Notes: generated from the sequence alone by a model not told the origin. A DNA stretch of 64,000 bases from Stappia sp. TSB10P1A (GCF_900185725.1 NZ_FYAU01000013.1:1-64000); one strand, 5' to 3'. Positions 8,811-17,585 are shown, counted from the first letter of the stretch. Translations and numbers: made by a program.

Positions 8811-9424
8811 GGGCGGCCCTCCCGGACCTCGGCAAGCGCCTTGCGGGCGCGGTTGAAGATGGTGAGGGCGGCCGGCAGCAGCGCGATCGCCAGCACCCAG
8901 GTGGCAAAGGCCGGGCCGACGATGCCAAGGCCCAGCAACAGGCCGAGCGTCCCGAACAGCACCGCCCGGTCGCTCTTGCCGAGCGGCCCGTCATAGCGCC
9001 GCGAGGCGCCGATCTGCACGCCGACGACGCCCATCATCTCGCTGATCACGGCCAGCAGGCACAGGCCGACCACCGCCACCGGCGAGACGCCGGGCACCAG
9101 CGCGAAGGGCAGGTAGAGCGCCAGGTCGGAGGCGACATCGCCGAGCTCGTTGAGCACGGCGCCGAGCGCCGATTGCTGGTGATGCTCGCGGGCCAGCATG
9201 CCGTCCATGGCGTTCAGCGCCATGCGGACGAACAGCACCAGCGGCAACAGCGCCAGCGGCAGTCCGGCCGCGGGCCATAGCGCGATGGCGAGGCCGGCGA
9301 TCGCCGACAGGGCAAGCGCCGCCAGCGTCACCTGGTTGGCGGTGATGCCGGCGCTCGCCAGCCGGTGCACGAGCGGCCGCAACAGGTCCTGGAATCGGGA
9401 CTTCAGGTCATAGACGGTGGCCAT
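8807..9424 (-). CDS. CDP-alcohol phosphatidyltransferase, YnbA-like
   Basis: 205 residues from the ATG at 9424 (MATVYDLKSRFQDLLRPLV); longer in-frame readings have no family support. The CDP-alcohol motif is recognisable but altered: N-x2-DG-x2-AR-x8-G-x3-N-x3-D-x3-D, in LNAMDGMLAREHHQQSALGA followed by VLNELGDVASD. The classical first Asp and the first Asp after the conserved Gly are Asn. About five membrane helices. The enzyme would transfer a phosphatidyl group from CDP-diacylglycerol to an unknown alcohol. E. coli YnbA, as I recall it, has the same Asn variants, so this is a subfamily trait rather than a broken enzyme. First gene of the ynbA-ynbB-plsC unit. Confidence 0.85.
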   Translation of the reverse strand: MATVYDLKSRFQDLLRPLVHRLASAGITANQVTLAALALSAIAGLAIALWPAAGLPLALLPLVLFVRMALNAMDGMLAREHHQQSALGAVLNELGDVASDLALYLPFALVPGVSPVAVVGLCLLAVISEMMGVVGVQIGASRRYDGPLGKSDRAVLFGTLGLLLGLGIVGPAFATWVLAIALLPAALTIFNRARKALAEVREGRP

Positions 9425-9586
9425 GGTCTCGCCGCTTGCGCTGAGGATCAGAGTTCGGTTCAGCCTGAACGTGAGACAAGCGCTTTTTCTCCCGTCGCGC
9501 AACGGGATAACCGGCGAAGCCACTCCCCTCGGCTTTCGCGAGCCGGTATAAGCGGCTGCAAGGATCCAGGTCGGAGACCCGCCCGC

Positions 9587-10534
9587 ATGCCGATTGCCGC
9601 CTTTGGCGCCATCCATCTCGATACGATCGCCCATGCGGACCGCCGGATCCTGCGCGAAACCTCCACGCCGGCAGCACTTGCCATACGGCCCGGCGGCGTC
9701 GCCACCAATGTGGCGCGCGCGCTGGCTCGGCTCGGCTGCCGCGTGTCGCTGGCCGGCCGGCTGGGGCGCGAGGCGGAGGCCGACGGGCTGCTGGCGCACC
9801 TGGCGGGGGAAGGCGTGGACACCGGCGCCATCCGCCGCGCCGACCTGCCGAGCGGGCGCTATCTCGCCCTGCACGATCCCGACGGCACGCTGGCGGCGGC
9901 GGTCGTCGATGCCCGCATCACCGAGACGCTGGAGCCCGGCGCATTGCTGCCGCCGACCAAGGCGCAGGAGGTGGCCGGCTGCTGGTTTCTCGACGCCAAC
10001 CTGCCGCAGCCGCTGCTGGTGGAGCTGGCCGAGGCGGCGGCAGGGCGGAGGCTGGCGGCCGACGCGGTGTCGCGGGCCAAGGCCGCGCGGCTTGCCCCGA
10101 TCCTGCCGCGGGTCGATCTGCTGTTCTGCAACCGGGCGGAGGCCGCGGCCCTGCTCGGGCGCGACAGCGAACACGACGAGGGGCAGCAGGAGCCGGGCGA
10201 TAGCGGGGCGGAGGTGGCAACCGCGCTGGTTACGGCCGGCGCAGGCGCCGTGGTGATGACCCGGGGCGCCGCGCCCGTGCTGCTGGCAACGCGCGGCGGC
10301 ATCGACGAGATCTCGCTGACGACCCGCGAGGGCGCAGCCGCCCCGGCGCCGAGGATCGTCGACGTGACCGGCGCGGGCGATGCGCTGATCGCCGGCACTT
10401 TGGCCGGTCTCGAACATGGCCTCGCGCTCGCAGACGCGGTCGCGGCCGGCATGCGGGCCGCTGCCCTGACACTGGAAAGTCCCGGCGCGGTGGCCGGGAC
10501 GCTGAACTGGCCGGCCATCGCGCCGAACGGCTAG
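9587..10534 (+). CDS. PfkB-family kinase, probable pseudouridine kinase
   Basis: 315 residues. Ribokinase-fold signatures: RPGGVATNVARALARLGCRV at residues about 38-57 and the ATP/catalytic motif DVTGAGDALIAGTLAG, with the catalytic base D265 in GAGD. The neighbour 142 nt downstream is a pseudouridine-5'-phosphate glycosidase, so the substrate is most likely pseudouridine (PsuK role: phosphorylation at the 5' position before glycosidic cleavage to uracil and ribose 5-phosphate). A longer in-frame reading from 9365 overlaps the divergent gene and is rejected. An insertion of acidic/Gln residues at about 195-205 is unusual but harmless to the motifs. Confidence 0.85.
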   Translation: MPIAAFGAIHLDTIAHADRRILRETSTPAALAIRPGGVATNVARALARLGCRVSLAGRLGREAEADGLLAHLAGEGVDTGAIRRADLPSGRYLALHDPDGTLAAAVVDARITETLEPGALLPPTKAQEVAGCWFLDANLPQPLLVELAEAAAGRRLAADAVSRAKAARLAPILPRVDLLFCNRAEAAALLGRDSEHDEGQQEPGDSGAEVATALVTAGAGAVVMTRGAAPVLLATRGGIDEISLTTREGAAAPAPRIVDVTGAGDALIAGTLAGLEHGLALADAVAAGMRAAALTLESPGAVAGTLNWPAIAPNG

Positions 10535-10548
10535 GCGGCCGGCGGCGG

Positions 10549-10578
10549 GCGCCACCCTGTCATGCGCCACCCTGTCAT
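10549..10578. repeat. 15-bp perfect tandem duplication between psuK-like gene and psuG
   Basis: GCGCCACCCTGTCAT occurs twice without a gap (10549-10563, 10564-10578), 14 bp after the stop codon of the kinase gene. Confidence 0.9.
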
Positions 10579-10676
10579 GCATGGGGCGAGGGGCCGACGC
10601 CTCGACAGCGCCGCCGCGCCGGTCCTATAAGACGGTCCGCATCCGGCTGGACGCGGCAGAACGGAGTGACGTCGAC

Positions 10677-11651
10677 ATGCTGGGCAAGGACATCAACGGG
10701 CTGGGCCCGGTTCTGCGGTTGGAGGAGGAGGTCGCCGACGCGCTCGCCGAGGGGCGGGCGGTGGTGGCGCTGGAATCGACCATCATCACCCATGGCATGC
10801 CGTGGCCGAGGAATGTCGAGACCGCCCGCCAGGTCGAGGCCGATATCCGCGCCGGCGGCGCTGTGCCGGCGACGATCGCCGCTCTCGACGGCGTGCTGCA
10901 TATCGGCCTGTCCGACGGGGCGCTGGAGCGGCTGGCCAGGGCCGAGGGCGTGATGAAGTGCTCGCGCGCCGACCTTGCCATCGCGCTTGTCACCGGCCGG
11001 CCCGGCTCGGCCACGGTCGCGGCGACAATGATGGCGGCCCATGCGGCCGGCATCGCGGTCTTCGCCACCGGCGGCATCGGCGGCGTGCATCGCGGCGCCG
11101 AGACCAGCTTCGACATCTCCGCCGATCTCGACGAACTCGCCCGCACCCCGGTCTGCGTGGTGGCGGCCGGCGCCAAGGCGCTGCTCGATCTGCCCAAGAC
11201 GCTGGAAGTGCTGGAAACGCGCGGTGTGCCGGTGATCGCCCATGGGCAGGACGCCTTCCCGGCCTTCTGGTCGCGCGACAGCGGCCTTGCCGCGCCCTAC
11301 CGCATGGATACGGCGGAGGAGATCGCGGATCTGCTGGCGCTGCGTGCCCGCATGGCGGGCCATGGCGGCGTGCTGGTCGCCAATCCGGTGCCGGAGGCCG
11401 ACGAGATCCCGCCGGCCGAGATCGCATCCGTGATCGACCAGGCGGTGGCCGAGGCCACCGCACGCGGGGTCGGCGGCAAGGCGGTGACGCCCTTCGTGCT
11501 GGCGATGATCTATGAGCTGACCAGGGGCCGCAGCCTCGTCACCAACATCGCGCTGGTCCGCAACAATGCAAGGCTCGCGGCGCGGATCGCCGTTGCGCTC
11601 GCCGCGCGGGAGCAAGCAAGCCGCACCGGGCGTCTCGCCTCTGACGTGTAA
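10677..11651 (+). CDS. psuG: Pseudouridine-5'-phosphate glycosidase
   Basis: 324 residues. The family core is clear: VALESTIITHGMPWPRNVET (with the metal/catalytic Glu), GVMKCSRADLA (catalytic Lys), ATGGIGGVHRGAETSFDISA, and VANPVPEADEIP near the C-terminus. PsuG cleaves pseudouridine 5'-phosphate to uracil and ribose 5-phosphate, the second step after the kinase encoded just upstream. The ATG at 10677 follows GGAGTG; an upstream in-frame ATG at 10581 lies in the duplicated spacer and would add 32 residues with no similarity to the family. Confidence 0.93.
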   Translation: MLGKDINGLGPVLRLEEEVADALAEGRAVVALESTIITHGMPWPRNVETARQVEADIRAGGAVPATIAALDGVLHIGLSDGALERLARAEGVMKCSRADLAIALVTGRPGSATVAATMMAAHAAGIAVFATGGIGGVHRGAETSFDISADLDELARTPVCVVAAGAKALLDLPKTLEVLETRGVPVIAHGQDAFPAFWSRDSGLAAPYRMDTAEEIADLLALRARMAGHGGVLVANPVPEADEIPPAEIASVIDQAVAEATARGVGGKAVTPFVLAMIYELTRGRSLVTNIALVRNNARLAARIAVALAAREQASRTGRLASDV

Positions 11652-11800
11652 CTGCCGCATTTTATGTGCTTAACTCGCTGCGACCGGCAGACGGGGGGCG
11701 CCGAACGACCCATCCGCCGCCGATCGCCGCAGTCCAACGCGAGGCTGCCTCATCGCCCGGCGGGCGGCGACGGGGGCAAGACAGGAAGACAGAGGCCAAG

Positions 11801-12979
11801 ATGGCGGAAACAGCTCAGACCGGACTTTCCCCGATGCAGTATCTCGACAAGGCCGTGGCGGCCCTGCGCGACATGGGCCTGATGCCCGACGGCACCGTCG
11901 AGGCGCCGATCAACGCGCTGCTGGAAAAGATCTCGGACCTGTCGCCGGACAGGATCGCGGTGATCACCCGCACGCTCGGCCAGGCGCAGACCTTCAACGA
12001 GGTGGTGCGCAACGAGATCCAGGCGATGTCGATCGGCGAGCGCTACGAGGCGATCACCGAGGCCTTCAACTCGATCCGCGACGACGCCAAGAGCATGGTC
12101 GACCAGCTTGCCGACGGCAAGATCTCCTTCATGGAGAACCTGTCCAACAAGTGGCGCGACATGACCCGCGGCACGATTTCCGACCGTTTCGGCAAGATCC
12201 GCCAGACCTATCTCGACGTCGCCCGCGACACCAAGGATCAGATCGAGCGCGAGCGGCGCATTCTGGAGGCCTATCGCGACTTCCGCGGCGCGCTGAAGCA
12301 GGCCGAGATCCTGGCGCTCGAAGTCCTGAACACCGCCACCGCCCGGCTCGAGGACACCAAGGCGGCGCTGGAGGCCGCCAACCGCGAGGTCGAGGCGCAT
12401 GACGGCGCCGACGCCGCGGCCAAGGCGCGGCTGGAGTTCGCCCGCGACGAGAAGATGCGGGCGATGCAGGACGAAGAGAAGCGCTACCAGATCGCCAAGG
12501 ATCTCTCCGACAACCTGACCATCGGCTACAACACGTCGGAAGTGATCATGGCGCGGCTGATGCAGACGACCAATGCCAAGGAGCGGGTCTATTCGCAGGC
12601 GATCAGCTTCTTCTCGACCAACGATTCCGTGCTCACCGCGCTCAATGCCTCCTTCACCGGCCTGCACGGCCTGCACGAATCGACCGAGGCGCTCAACGCC
12701 ATGAAGGAAGGCGTGTCGAAGTCGCTGGAAACCCTGGCGGAAATCGGCGACGCGGTGCAGGAGGCGGCGCTCAAGGCCGGCTACGGCCCCACCGTGCAGG
12801 CCGCTGCCGTCAAGAAGCTGGTCGACTCGGTCATCAACTTCCAGGTCCATTCGCGCGAGATCATCAACGAGATGCGCGTCATGTCGACGAAGAACTCCGA
12901 AGAGATCCGCGACGCGGTGGAGGACGGCAAGCGCCGGCTTGCAAAGCTCGCCGCGCAGGGCAACATGCTCGGCGCCTGA
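11801..12979 (+). CDS. Conserved helical protein of unknown function (first gene of a three-gene locus)
   Basis: 392 residues, strongly helical and charged, without signal peptide or membrane segment. Heptad-like, Glu/Lys/Ala-rich stretches (about 130-235) predict coiled coil, for example around residues EILALEVLNTATARLEDTKA. The second half has an alternating helical pattern ending in EEIRDAVEDGKRRLAKLAAQ. Overall shape recalls TelA/PspA-type membrane-associated helical proteins, but I see no diagnostic motif, so function is left open. Start ATG 11801 follows AGAGGCCAAG; an upstream in-frame extension to 11666 is compositionally different. It is 87 nt before the DUF6384-type gene and very likely co-transcribed. 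Confidence 0.85.
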   Translation: MAETAQTGLSPMQYLDKAVAALRDMGLMPDGTVEAPINALLEKISDLSPDRIAVITRTLGQAQTFNEVVRNEIQAMSIGERYEAITEAFNSIRDDAKSMVDQLADGKISFMENLSNKWRDMTRGTISDRFGKIRQTYLDVARDTKDQIERERRILEAYRDFRGALKQAEILALEVLNTATARLEDTKAALEAANREVEAHDGADAAAKARLEFARDEKMRAMQDEEKRYQIAKDLSDNLTIGYNTSEVIMARLMQTTNAKERVYSQAISFFSTNDSVLTALNASFTGLHGLHESTEALNAMKEGVSKSLETLAEIGDAVQEAALKAGYGPTVQAAAVKKLVDSVINFQVHSREIINEMRVMSTKNSEEIRDAVEDGKRRLAKLAAQGNMLGA

Positions 12980-13066
12980 GCCACCCGCAAGGGTACGGTA
13001 TGATCACGACCGGTCGCGGGCTTCCGGGGCCGGTCCCGCCGCAACGGGCCGCAGGGGAACGCGTGC

Positions 13067-14005
13067 ATGGCCTCCGACACCGCCTCGACCAGGGCGCCGC
13101 TCGACGAGTTGATGATGGCGATGGACGTGGTCGACACGCTGCGCCACGACGAACGCATCGCGCTGAAGGAACTGGGCTCGGACGAACGCGATGCCGCGAT
13201 GATCCAGCGGCTGCGGGAGATCTATACGAGCCAGGGCATCGAGGTCTCCGACCGGATCCTGCGGGAGGGGGTCGAGAACCTCAAGCAGAACCGCTTCGTC
13301 TACAGCCCGCCGGCCGTCGGCTTCCAGCGGTTGCTGGCGCTGGTCTATGTGACGCGGCTGCGCTGGGCCAAGGCTATCCTGATCCTGCTGCTGCTGGCGG
13401 TAGCGGCGGTTCTTGCCTGGCGCTTCCTCGTCGTCGCCCCGCGCGAACAGGCTGCCGAGGCGCTGCGCATCGAACTGACGCAGACCCTGCCGACGCGGAT
13501 CGCCGAGACGGTGCGCCGCATCGGCGAGGTCGCCGAGGAAACGGCCGCGCGCGAGCAGGCGGCGACGCTTGCCACCGCCGGCCAGGCGGCGCTTGCGGCC
13601 AACGACGCGGGCGCGGCGCGCAAGGCGCTCGCAGACCTTGCCGCGCTGGAGGCGCGCCTGTTGCAGGTCTACGACATCCGCATCGTGTCGCGTCCGGGCA
13701 CGCCGACCGGCGTCACCCGCATCCCCGAGGCCAACACCTCGGCGCGCAACTACTACCTTGTTGTCGAGGCGGTGGCTCCGGACGGCACCGTGCTGCCGCA
13801 GAACGTCACCTCGGAGGAGGACGGGGCTCGCAAGACCGTCACCATCTGGGGCCAGCGGGTGCCGCAATCCACCTTCGACGCGGTGCGCCGCGACAAGGAG
13901 GAGGACGGGATCGTCAGCAACCCGGTGCTTGGCGTCAAGGCGCGCGGCCGCCTGCAGCCGGAGTGGCGGGCGCAGGTCGAGACGGGAGCGATCACGCAAT
14001 GGTAG
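13067..14005 (+). CDS. DUF6384-type single-pass membrane protein
   Basis: 312 residues. The N-terminal cytoplasmic part begins with LDELMMAMDVVDTLRHDERI, which I remember as the mark of DUF6384 proteins (recollection, not searched). One transmembrane helix at about 103-124 (ILILLLLAVAAVLAWRFLVV) is followed by an Ala/Glu-rich helix (130-205) and a beta-rich end with YYLVVEAVAPDGTVLPQNV. The topology suggests a cytoplasmic head and an extracytoplasmic tail. It sits between the helical protein and the coiled-coil/Gly-rich protein; the fixed order suggests one complex. Molecular role unknown. Confidence 0.85.
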   Translation: MASDTASTRAPLDELMMAMDVVDTLRHDERIALKELGSDERDAAMIQRLREIYTSQGIEVSDRILREGVENLKQNRFVYSPPAVGFQRLLALVYVTRLRWAKAILILLLLAVAAVLAWRFLVVAPREQAAEALRIELTQTLPTRIAETVRRIGEVAEETAAREQAATLATAGQAALAANDAGAARKALADLAALEARLLQVYDIRIVSRPGTPTGVTRIPEANTSARNYYLVVEAVAPDGTVLPQNVTSEEDGARKTVTIWGQRVPQSTFDAVRRDKEEDGIVSNPVLGVKARGRLQPEWRAQVETGAITQW

Positions 14006-14081
14006 CCGAGGCTGAGGGTGCCGAGGCGACGGCCGGCGGGACACCGGCCGGCATGCGGGATACGGCAGGGGACAGGTTTTC

Positions 14082-15530
14082 ATGGTGAGCGGACGTCAGA
14101 CCCTCGGCTCCATCGAGCGGGCGCTCGGCGAAGTCCGGCAGGAGGAGGACCTTCTGCGGCGGCGCATCGACGACGCCATGCGCGAGATCAACGATCTGCG
14201 CACGGTCGAGTTGGAGGCCTTCCGCGAACTTGCCCGCTTCCGCCTGCGCGAAGGCGGCGACAAGGCGTTCGGCCTGCGCATCGACAAGGACGAGGCGGAA
14301 GCCCGGCGGCAGTTGGAGCAGCGCGAATTGGCCTTGTCGGCGCTGCGTGCCCAGCACGACACGCTGGTCCGCGACATTGCCGCCCTCACCGAGCAGCGCC
14401 GCCGCCTGACGCGTGAGCGCGATGCGGCAAGCGACCGGCTCGACGGCATCCTTGCCGCGGTGGACGAGAAACTCGCCGCCGATCCGGACTACACCGCGCA
14501 GCGCGCCGCGGCGGAGGCTGCCACCCGCACCGCCGAGGCGGCGCGGGCCAAGGCGCGCCAGGCGCAGGAGGACCGCGCCACAAAGAGCAAGGCCTATGAG
14601 GCCGACGCGTTGTTCCTCTATCTGTGGAAGCGCGGGTTCGGCACCTCGTCCTACCGTTCGGGCGGCATCATCCGCATGCTCGACCGCTGGGTGGCACGGC
14701 TGATCCGCTACGACGACGCGCGTCCCAACTACGCCATGCTGGTGGAGATCCCCGAGCGGCTCGCCGCCTATGCGAGCGACCGCGAGGCGGAGGCGCAGGC
14801 GGAGCAGGCGAAGCTCGGCAGCCTGTCGCGCCGGGCGGCGGCCGAGGTCGCCGGCGAGGATCTGGCCGCCACCATCGAGCGGGCGGAGGCCGAGATCGAG
14901 GACACCACCGCGGCGCTGGAGAAGCTGGAAGCGGAGCTGGAAGAGCTGGCAAAGCGCGAGCAGCCCTATCTTTCCGGCGAGGATTCCGAATTCCGCACCG
15001 CCGAGGAGGCCTTGCTGCGCTCGCTTCGGTCCGAGGAACTGTCGACCCTGTGGCAGGAGGCGCTGGCCACGCCCTCGCCCGAGGACGAGCGGATCGTCCG
15101 CCGCCTGCAGGATCTCGATGCCCGCATCGCCCTGCTCAACAGCACGACGGAGGACGACCAGCGCAACCTGCGCGATCTCGGCCGCCGGCGCGACGAACTC
15201 GCCAAGGTGACGCGGCAGTTCCGCCAGAAGCGCTACGACACTTGGGATTCCACCTTCGACGACGACAGCCTGACCGGCGTGCTGCTCGGCGAACTGGCCA
15301 AGGGCGCGCTGTCGGGGGCGGATTACTGGGCGCGGGCCGAGAAGTCGCGCAAGCGGCGCAAGCGCCATGGCGGCGGCGTCGGCTTTCCCGGCGGCATCGG
15401 CCTGCCGGGCTCCATGGGCGGCTCGGGAGGGAAATCGGGAGGCGGCTCAAGCGGGGGCTTCGGTGGCGGCGGCTTCGGCAGCGGCGGCTCTTTCGGCGGC
15501 GGTGGCTTCAAGACCGGAGACACGTTCTGA
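14082..15530 (+). CDS. Coiled-coil protein with glycine-rich C-terminus, unknown function
   Basis: 482 residues. Residues about 10-190 and 225-350 are long charged helices with heptad spacing (coiled coils, for example EDTTAALEKLEAELEELAKR). Between them is a more globular piece with Trp and aromatic residues (LYLWKRGFGTSSYRSGGIIR). The last 45 residues are almost pure Gly/Ser/Phe (GGSSGGFGGGGFGSGGS), a low-complexity tail like those of some TPM-domain and membrane-associated proteins. No signal peptide. Third gene of the locus, 76 nt after the DUF6384-type gene. Its stop codon lies inside a 17-bp tandem repeat. Function unknown. Confidence 0.85.
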   Translation: MVSGRQTLGSIERALGEVRQEEDLLRRRIDDAMREINDLRTVELEAFRELARFRLREGGDKAFGLRIDKDEAEARRQLEQRELALSALRAQHDTLVRDIAALTEQRRRLTRERDAASDRLDGILAAVDEKLAADPDYTAQRAAAEAATRTAEAARAKARQAQEDRATKSKAYEADALFLYLWKRGFGTSSYRSGGIIRMLDRWVARLIRYDDARPNYAMLVEIPERLAAYASDREAEAQAEQAKLGSLSRRAAAEVAGEDLAATIERAEAEIEDTTAALEKLEAELEELAKREQPYLSGEDSEFRTAEEALLRSLRSEELSTLWQEALATPSPEDERIVRRLQDLDARIALLNSTTEDDQRNLRDLGRRRDELAKVTRQFRQKRYDTWDSTFDDDSLTGVLLGELAKGALSGADYWARAEKSRKRRKRHGGGVGFPGGIGLPGSMGGSGGKSGGGSSGGFGGGGFGSGGSFGGGGFKTGDTF

Positions 15531-15580
15531 CCGGCGACACGTTCTGACTGGCGACACGTTCTGACTGGCGGAAGGTTCGC
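15513..15580. repeat. 17-bp tandem repeat spanning a stop codon
   Basis: Units at 15513-15529, 15530-15546 and 15547-15563 are nearly identical (core CCGG-GACACGTTCTG), with a fourth degenerate unit to 15580. The first unit encodes the last residues (TGDTF) and stop of the preceding gene, so the gene's 3' end has been copied downstream of itself. Confidence 0.9.
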
Positions 15581-15901
15581 CGGACCTGACGGGCGCCTGT
15601 CCCGGTCGTCGCGCTCCTCCCGGCGGATTGTTGTCTGACGAGACGCCGTTTCCGGCACACTTGTAGCCTGCGACCTGGGGCCGGAGCCGGAAGTTGCATT
15701 TTTGCCTGCATCGGCGCCGCAGTTGCGGTCAGGCCCATTCGCCGGGGTGCCGGCCCCCGCAGTCTTTGTTAACCTTGCTGGCGCAAGCTTGCGCTTGCGC
15801 GAAAGTTCCGCCGGTCCCCCTCCCGGGGCCGCCCGGATGTCCCGCCCGCCGTCCAGCCTGTCTGGGGGCGGGCCGTTCCAGCCTGCTTGGGGAATGCCGT
15901 A
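15581..15901. other. Noncoding gap before the lipoprotein gene
   Basis: No credible gene. It holds a 14-bp perfect palindrome GCGCAAGCTTGCGC (15781-15794) preceded by TTAACC at 15769-15774, and presumably the lipoprotein promoter. No terminator-like hairpin with a T-run was seen. Confidence 0.5.
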
Positions 15902-16396
15902 ATGCTGTTCCGCCTGACCCTTGTCCTTCTTGCCGCCACGGCCCTTGCCTCCTGCCAGAGCCAGCGCCGTGTCCCGGTGACCCCGGTGGAGCCGCAACAG
16001 GCGGTGCTGACGGTGCCGGCGGGGGCCCAGTCGATCAGCGTCCGGGCCAATCCGGAGACGATCCGCCAGACCATCGTCGCCAATGCGACGGAGCGCGGCA
16101 CGCCGATCGCCCAGAACCAGCCCAACATGGTGGTGCTGGAGCGTACGGTGACGGAGCCGAATCCGGCGCTCGACAGCGAATTCGGCCCGTCGGACAACGG
16201 CCCGCGCAGGTTCCGCATCCGCGTGCGCTTCCAGGGCACGGACTGCGACACGCTGGTGGTGCAGGACGTCGCGGTGATCAACAATGCCGGCACTGCGCTG
16301 GAGCAGGTCTTTACTCTCACCCAGCCGCAATACAACCCGCGCGACAGTCTTGTCGGCCTGAAGTCCAAGGCGGAAGCCGGCGGCCGCTGTATCTGA
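15902..16396 (+). CDS. Small lipoprotein of unknown function
   Basis: 164 residues. The first 17 residues form a lipoprotein signal peptide with lipobox L-A-S-C (Cys18) in LLAATALASCQSQ, so the mature protein should be lipid-anchored in the envelope. The rest is a small beta-rich domain (TVPAGAQSISVRANPETIRQ; FRIRVRFQGTDCDTLVVQDV) with two further Cys (about 117 and 163). The ATG at 15902 gives the best signal peptide; an in-frame start 15 nt upstream would weaken it. Its stop lies inside a 12-bp tandem duplication. No family recognised. Confidence 0.82.
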   Translation: MLFRLTLVLLAATALASCQSQRRVPVTPVEPQQAVLTVPAGAQSISVRANPETIRQTIVANATERGTPIAQNQPNMVVLERTVTEPNPALDSEFGPSDNGPRRFRIRVRFQGTDCDTLVVQDVAVINNAGTALEQVFTLTQPQYNPRDSLVGLKSKAEAGGRCI

Positions 16397-16409
16397 CGCT
16401 GTATCTGAC
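16386..16409. repeat. 12-bp perfect tandem duplication spanning a stop codon
   Basis: GCTGTATCTGAC is repeated directly (16386-16397, 16398-16409). The first copy contains the last codons and TGA stop of the lipoprotein gene. Confidence 0.9.
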
Positions 16410-16672
16410 GCCGTTTCATCTGACCGGGGCGCCGGGGACCCGCCCGGCGACCTGTCGCCAGCGGCGGCTACGCAGGCCTGTCTGCGGCACTGCCTGCGGA
16501 GCAGGGCGCCCACCGGCGGCCCGCACCAGGCTCTCGGGCCGACGCGCAGGAGCAACGCCGAAGAGCCGCATGCGGGAGAACTCCCTGTTGTTGGAGCCCC
16601 AATGTTCACGCCTACCCGTCATTCAGCCGTTACCGGGCGAAGGCTAAAGGAGCCATTTTCCGAGAGGTAGCG

Positions 16673-17455
16673 ATGCACGAACTCGATCACATCCTTGCGG
16701 CCGCCCTAAGCCTCGCCGAGTCTGCGGCGGGTCTCTCCGCTCAGGCGTGGCACAGCGACCTGGCGGTGACCTACAAATCCGATGGCTCATCGCTGACAGA
16801 AGCCGACCTGTCCATCGAGACGATGTGGCGGGAGCGGATACGGCAGCAGTTTCCGTCTCACGGCATTCTTGGCGAAGAATACGGTTTTGAAACCGGGAGA
16901 AGCGCTTTCACATGGGTTCTCGATCCGATTGATGGCACACGCCAGTTTGGAACCGGACTCTTGAACTTCGCGTCGCTGATCAGCGTATGCCGTGACGAAG
17001 CTCCGGTTCTGGGGATCATAGACATGCCTGTGCCAGGCGCGCGCTATGTCGCCGCAGAGGGGAAAGGCACGGTCTTCAGCGGTCGGCTCGTTCGAAGCAG
17101 CGGGAGGCGCGAACTTGATGAGGCTGTCATCAGTCTGGCGAATCCCGACAGTTTCAGAGGCGACAGCGCCTCGGGGTACCGACAGTTGTTGTCGACCGGA
17201 AGGGTGAGGGTGTTCGATGGCGGGGCACCCGCCTACGGCGCACTTTCACGTGGCCTGATAGATATCTGCCTTAATGGAGATGATCTGGATGCGTACGACA
17301 TCTGCGCTTTGTGCCCGGTTGTGCAGGAAGCAGGCGGCGTGATCTCTGACTGGAAGGGGCGGCCCCTGTCGCTGACATCAAGTGGCGCCATTGTCGCATG
17401 CGCATCGCCAGAGCTTCACTCAGTGGTTTTGGACCAGCTACTGCTACCGGTGTGA
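16673..17455 (+). CDS. Inositol-phosphatase-family protein (histidinol-phosphatase-like)
   Basis: 260 residues. The metal-binding signatures of the Li+-sensitive phosphatase fold are present: GILGEEYGFE (Glu-Glu), WVLDPIDGTRQF (D-x-x-DGT) and a late D-x-YD motif in LDAYDICALCPVVQEAGG. The usual late W-D-x-A-A-G is replaced by Y-D-I-C-A. Members hydrolyse histidinol phosphate, inositol phosphate or related sugar phosphates, and the motifs here do not settle which. It stands alone. Codons ending in A/T are clearly more frequent than in neighbouring genes and the following kilobase is repeats and gene debris, so recent acquisition is likely. ATG 16673 follows GAGAGG. Confidence 0.88.
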   Translation: MHELDHILAAALSLAESAAGLSAQAWHSDLAVTYKSDGSSLTEADLSIETMWRERIRQQFPSHGILGEEYGFETGRSAFTWVLDPIDGTRQFGTGLLNFASLISVCRDEAPVLGIIDMPVPGARYVAAEGKGTVFSGRLVRSSGRRELDEAVISLANPDSFRGDSASGYRQLLSTGRVRVFDGGAPAYGALSRGLIDICLNGDDLDAYDICALCPVVQEAGGVISDWKGRPLSLTSSGAIVACASPELHSVVLDQLLLPV

Positions 17456-17585
17456 ACGGCAAATTCCACAGGCTTCGTCGCTTTCCATGAACTGGATTTT
17501 GCCGAACCGCCACATGGCCGAACCCCGGCAAGCCAGCCACCGAACTCGGCCGTGCGGCATAATCCAGCTTACGGCATAATGCGTC

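Noticed and set aside
15513-15580. Tandem 17-bp repeats as a CRISPR array
   Set aside because: Units abut without spacers and are too short; no cas genes in the window.
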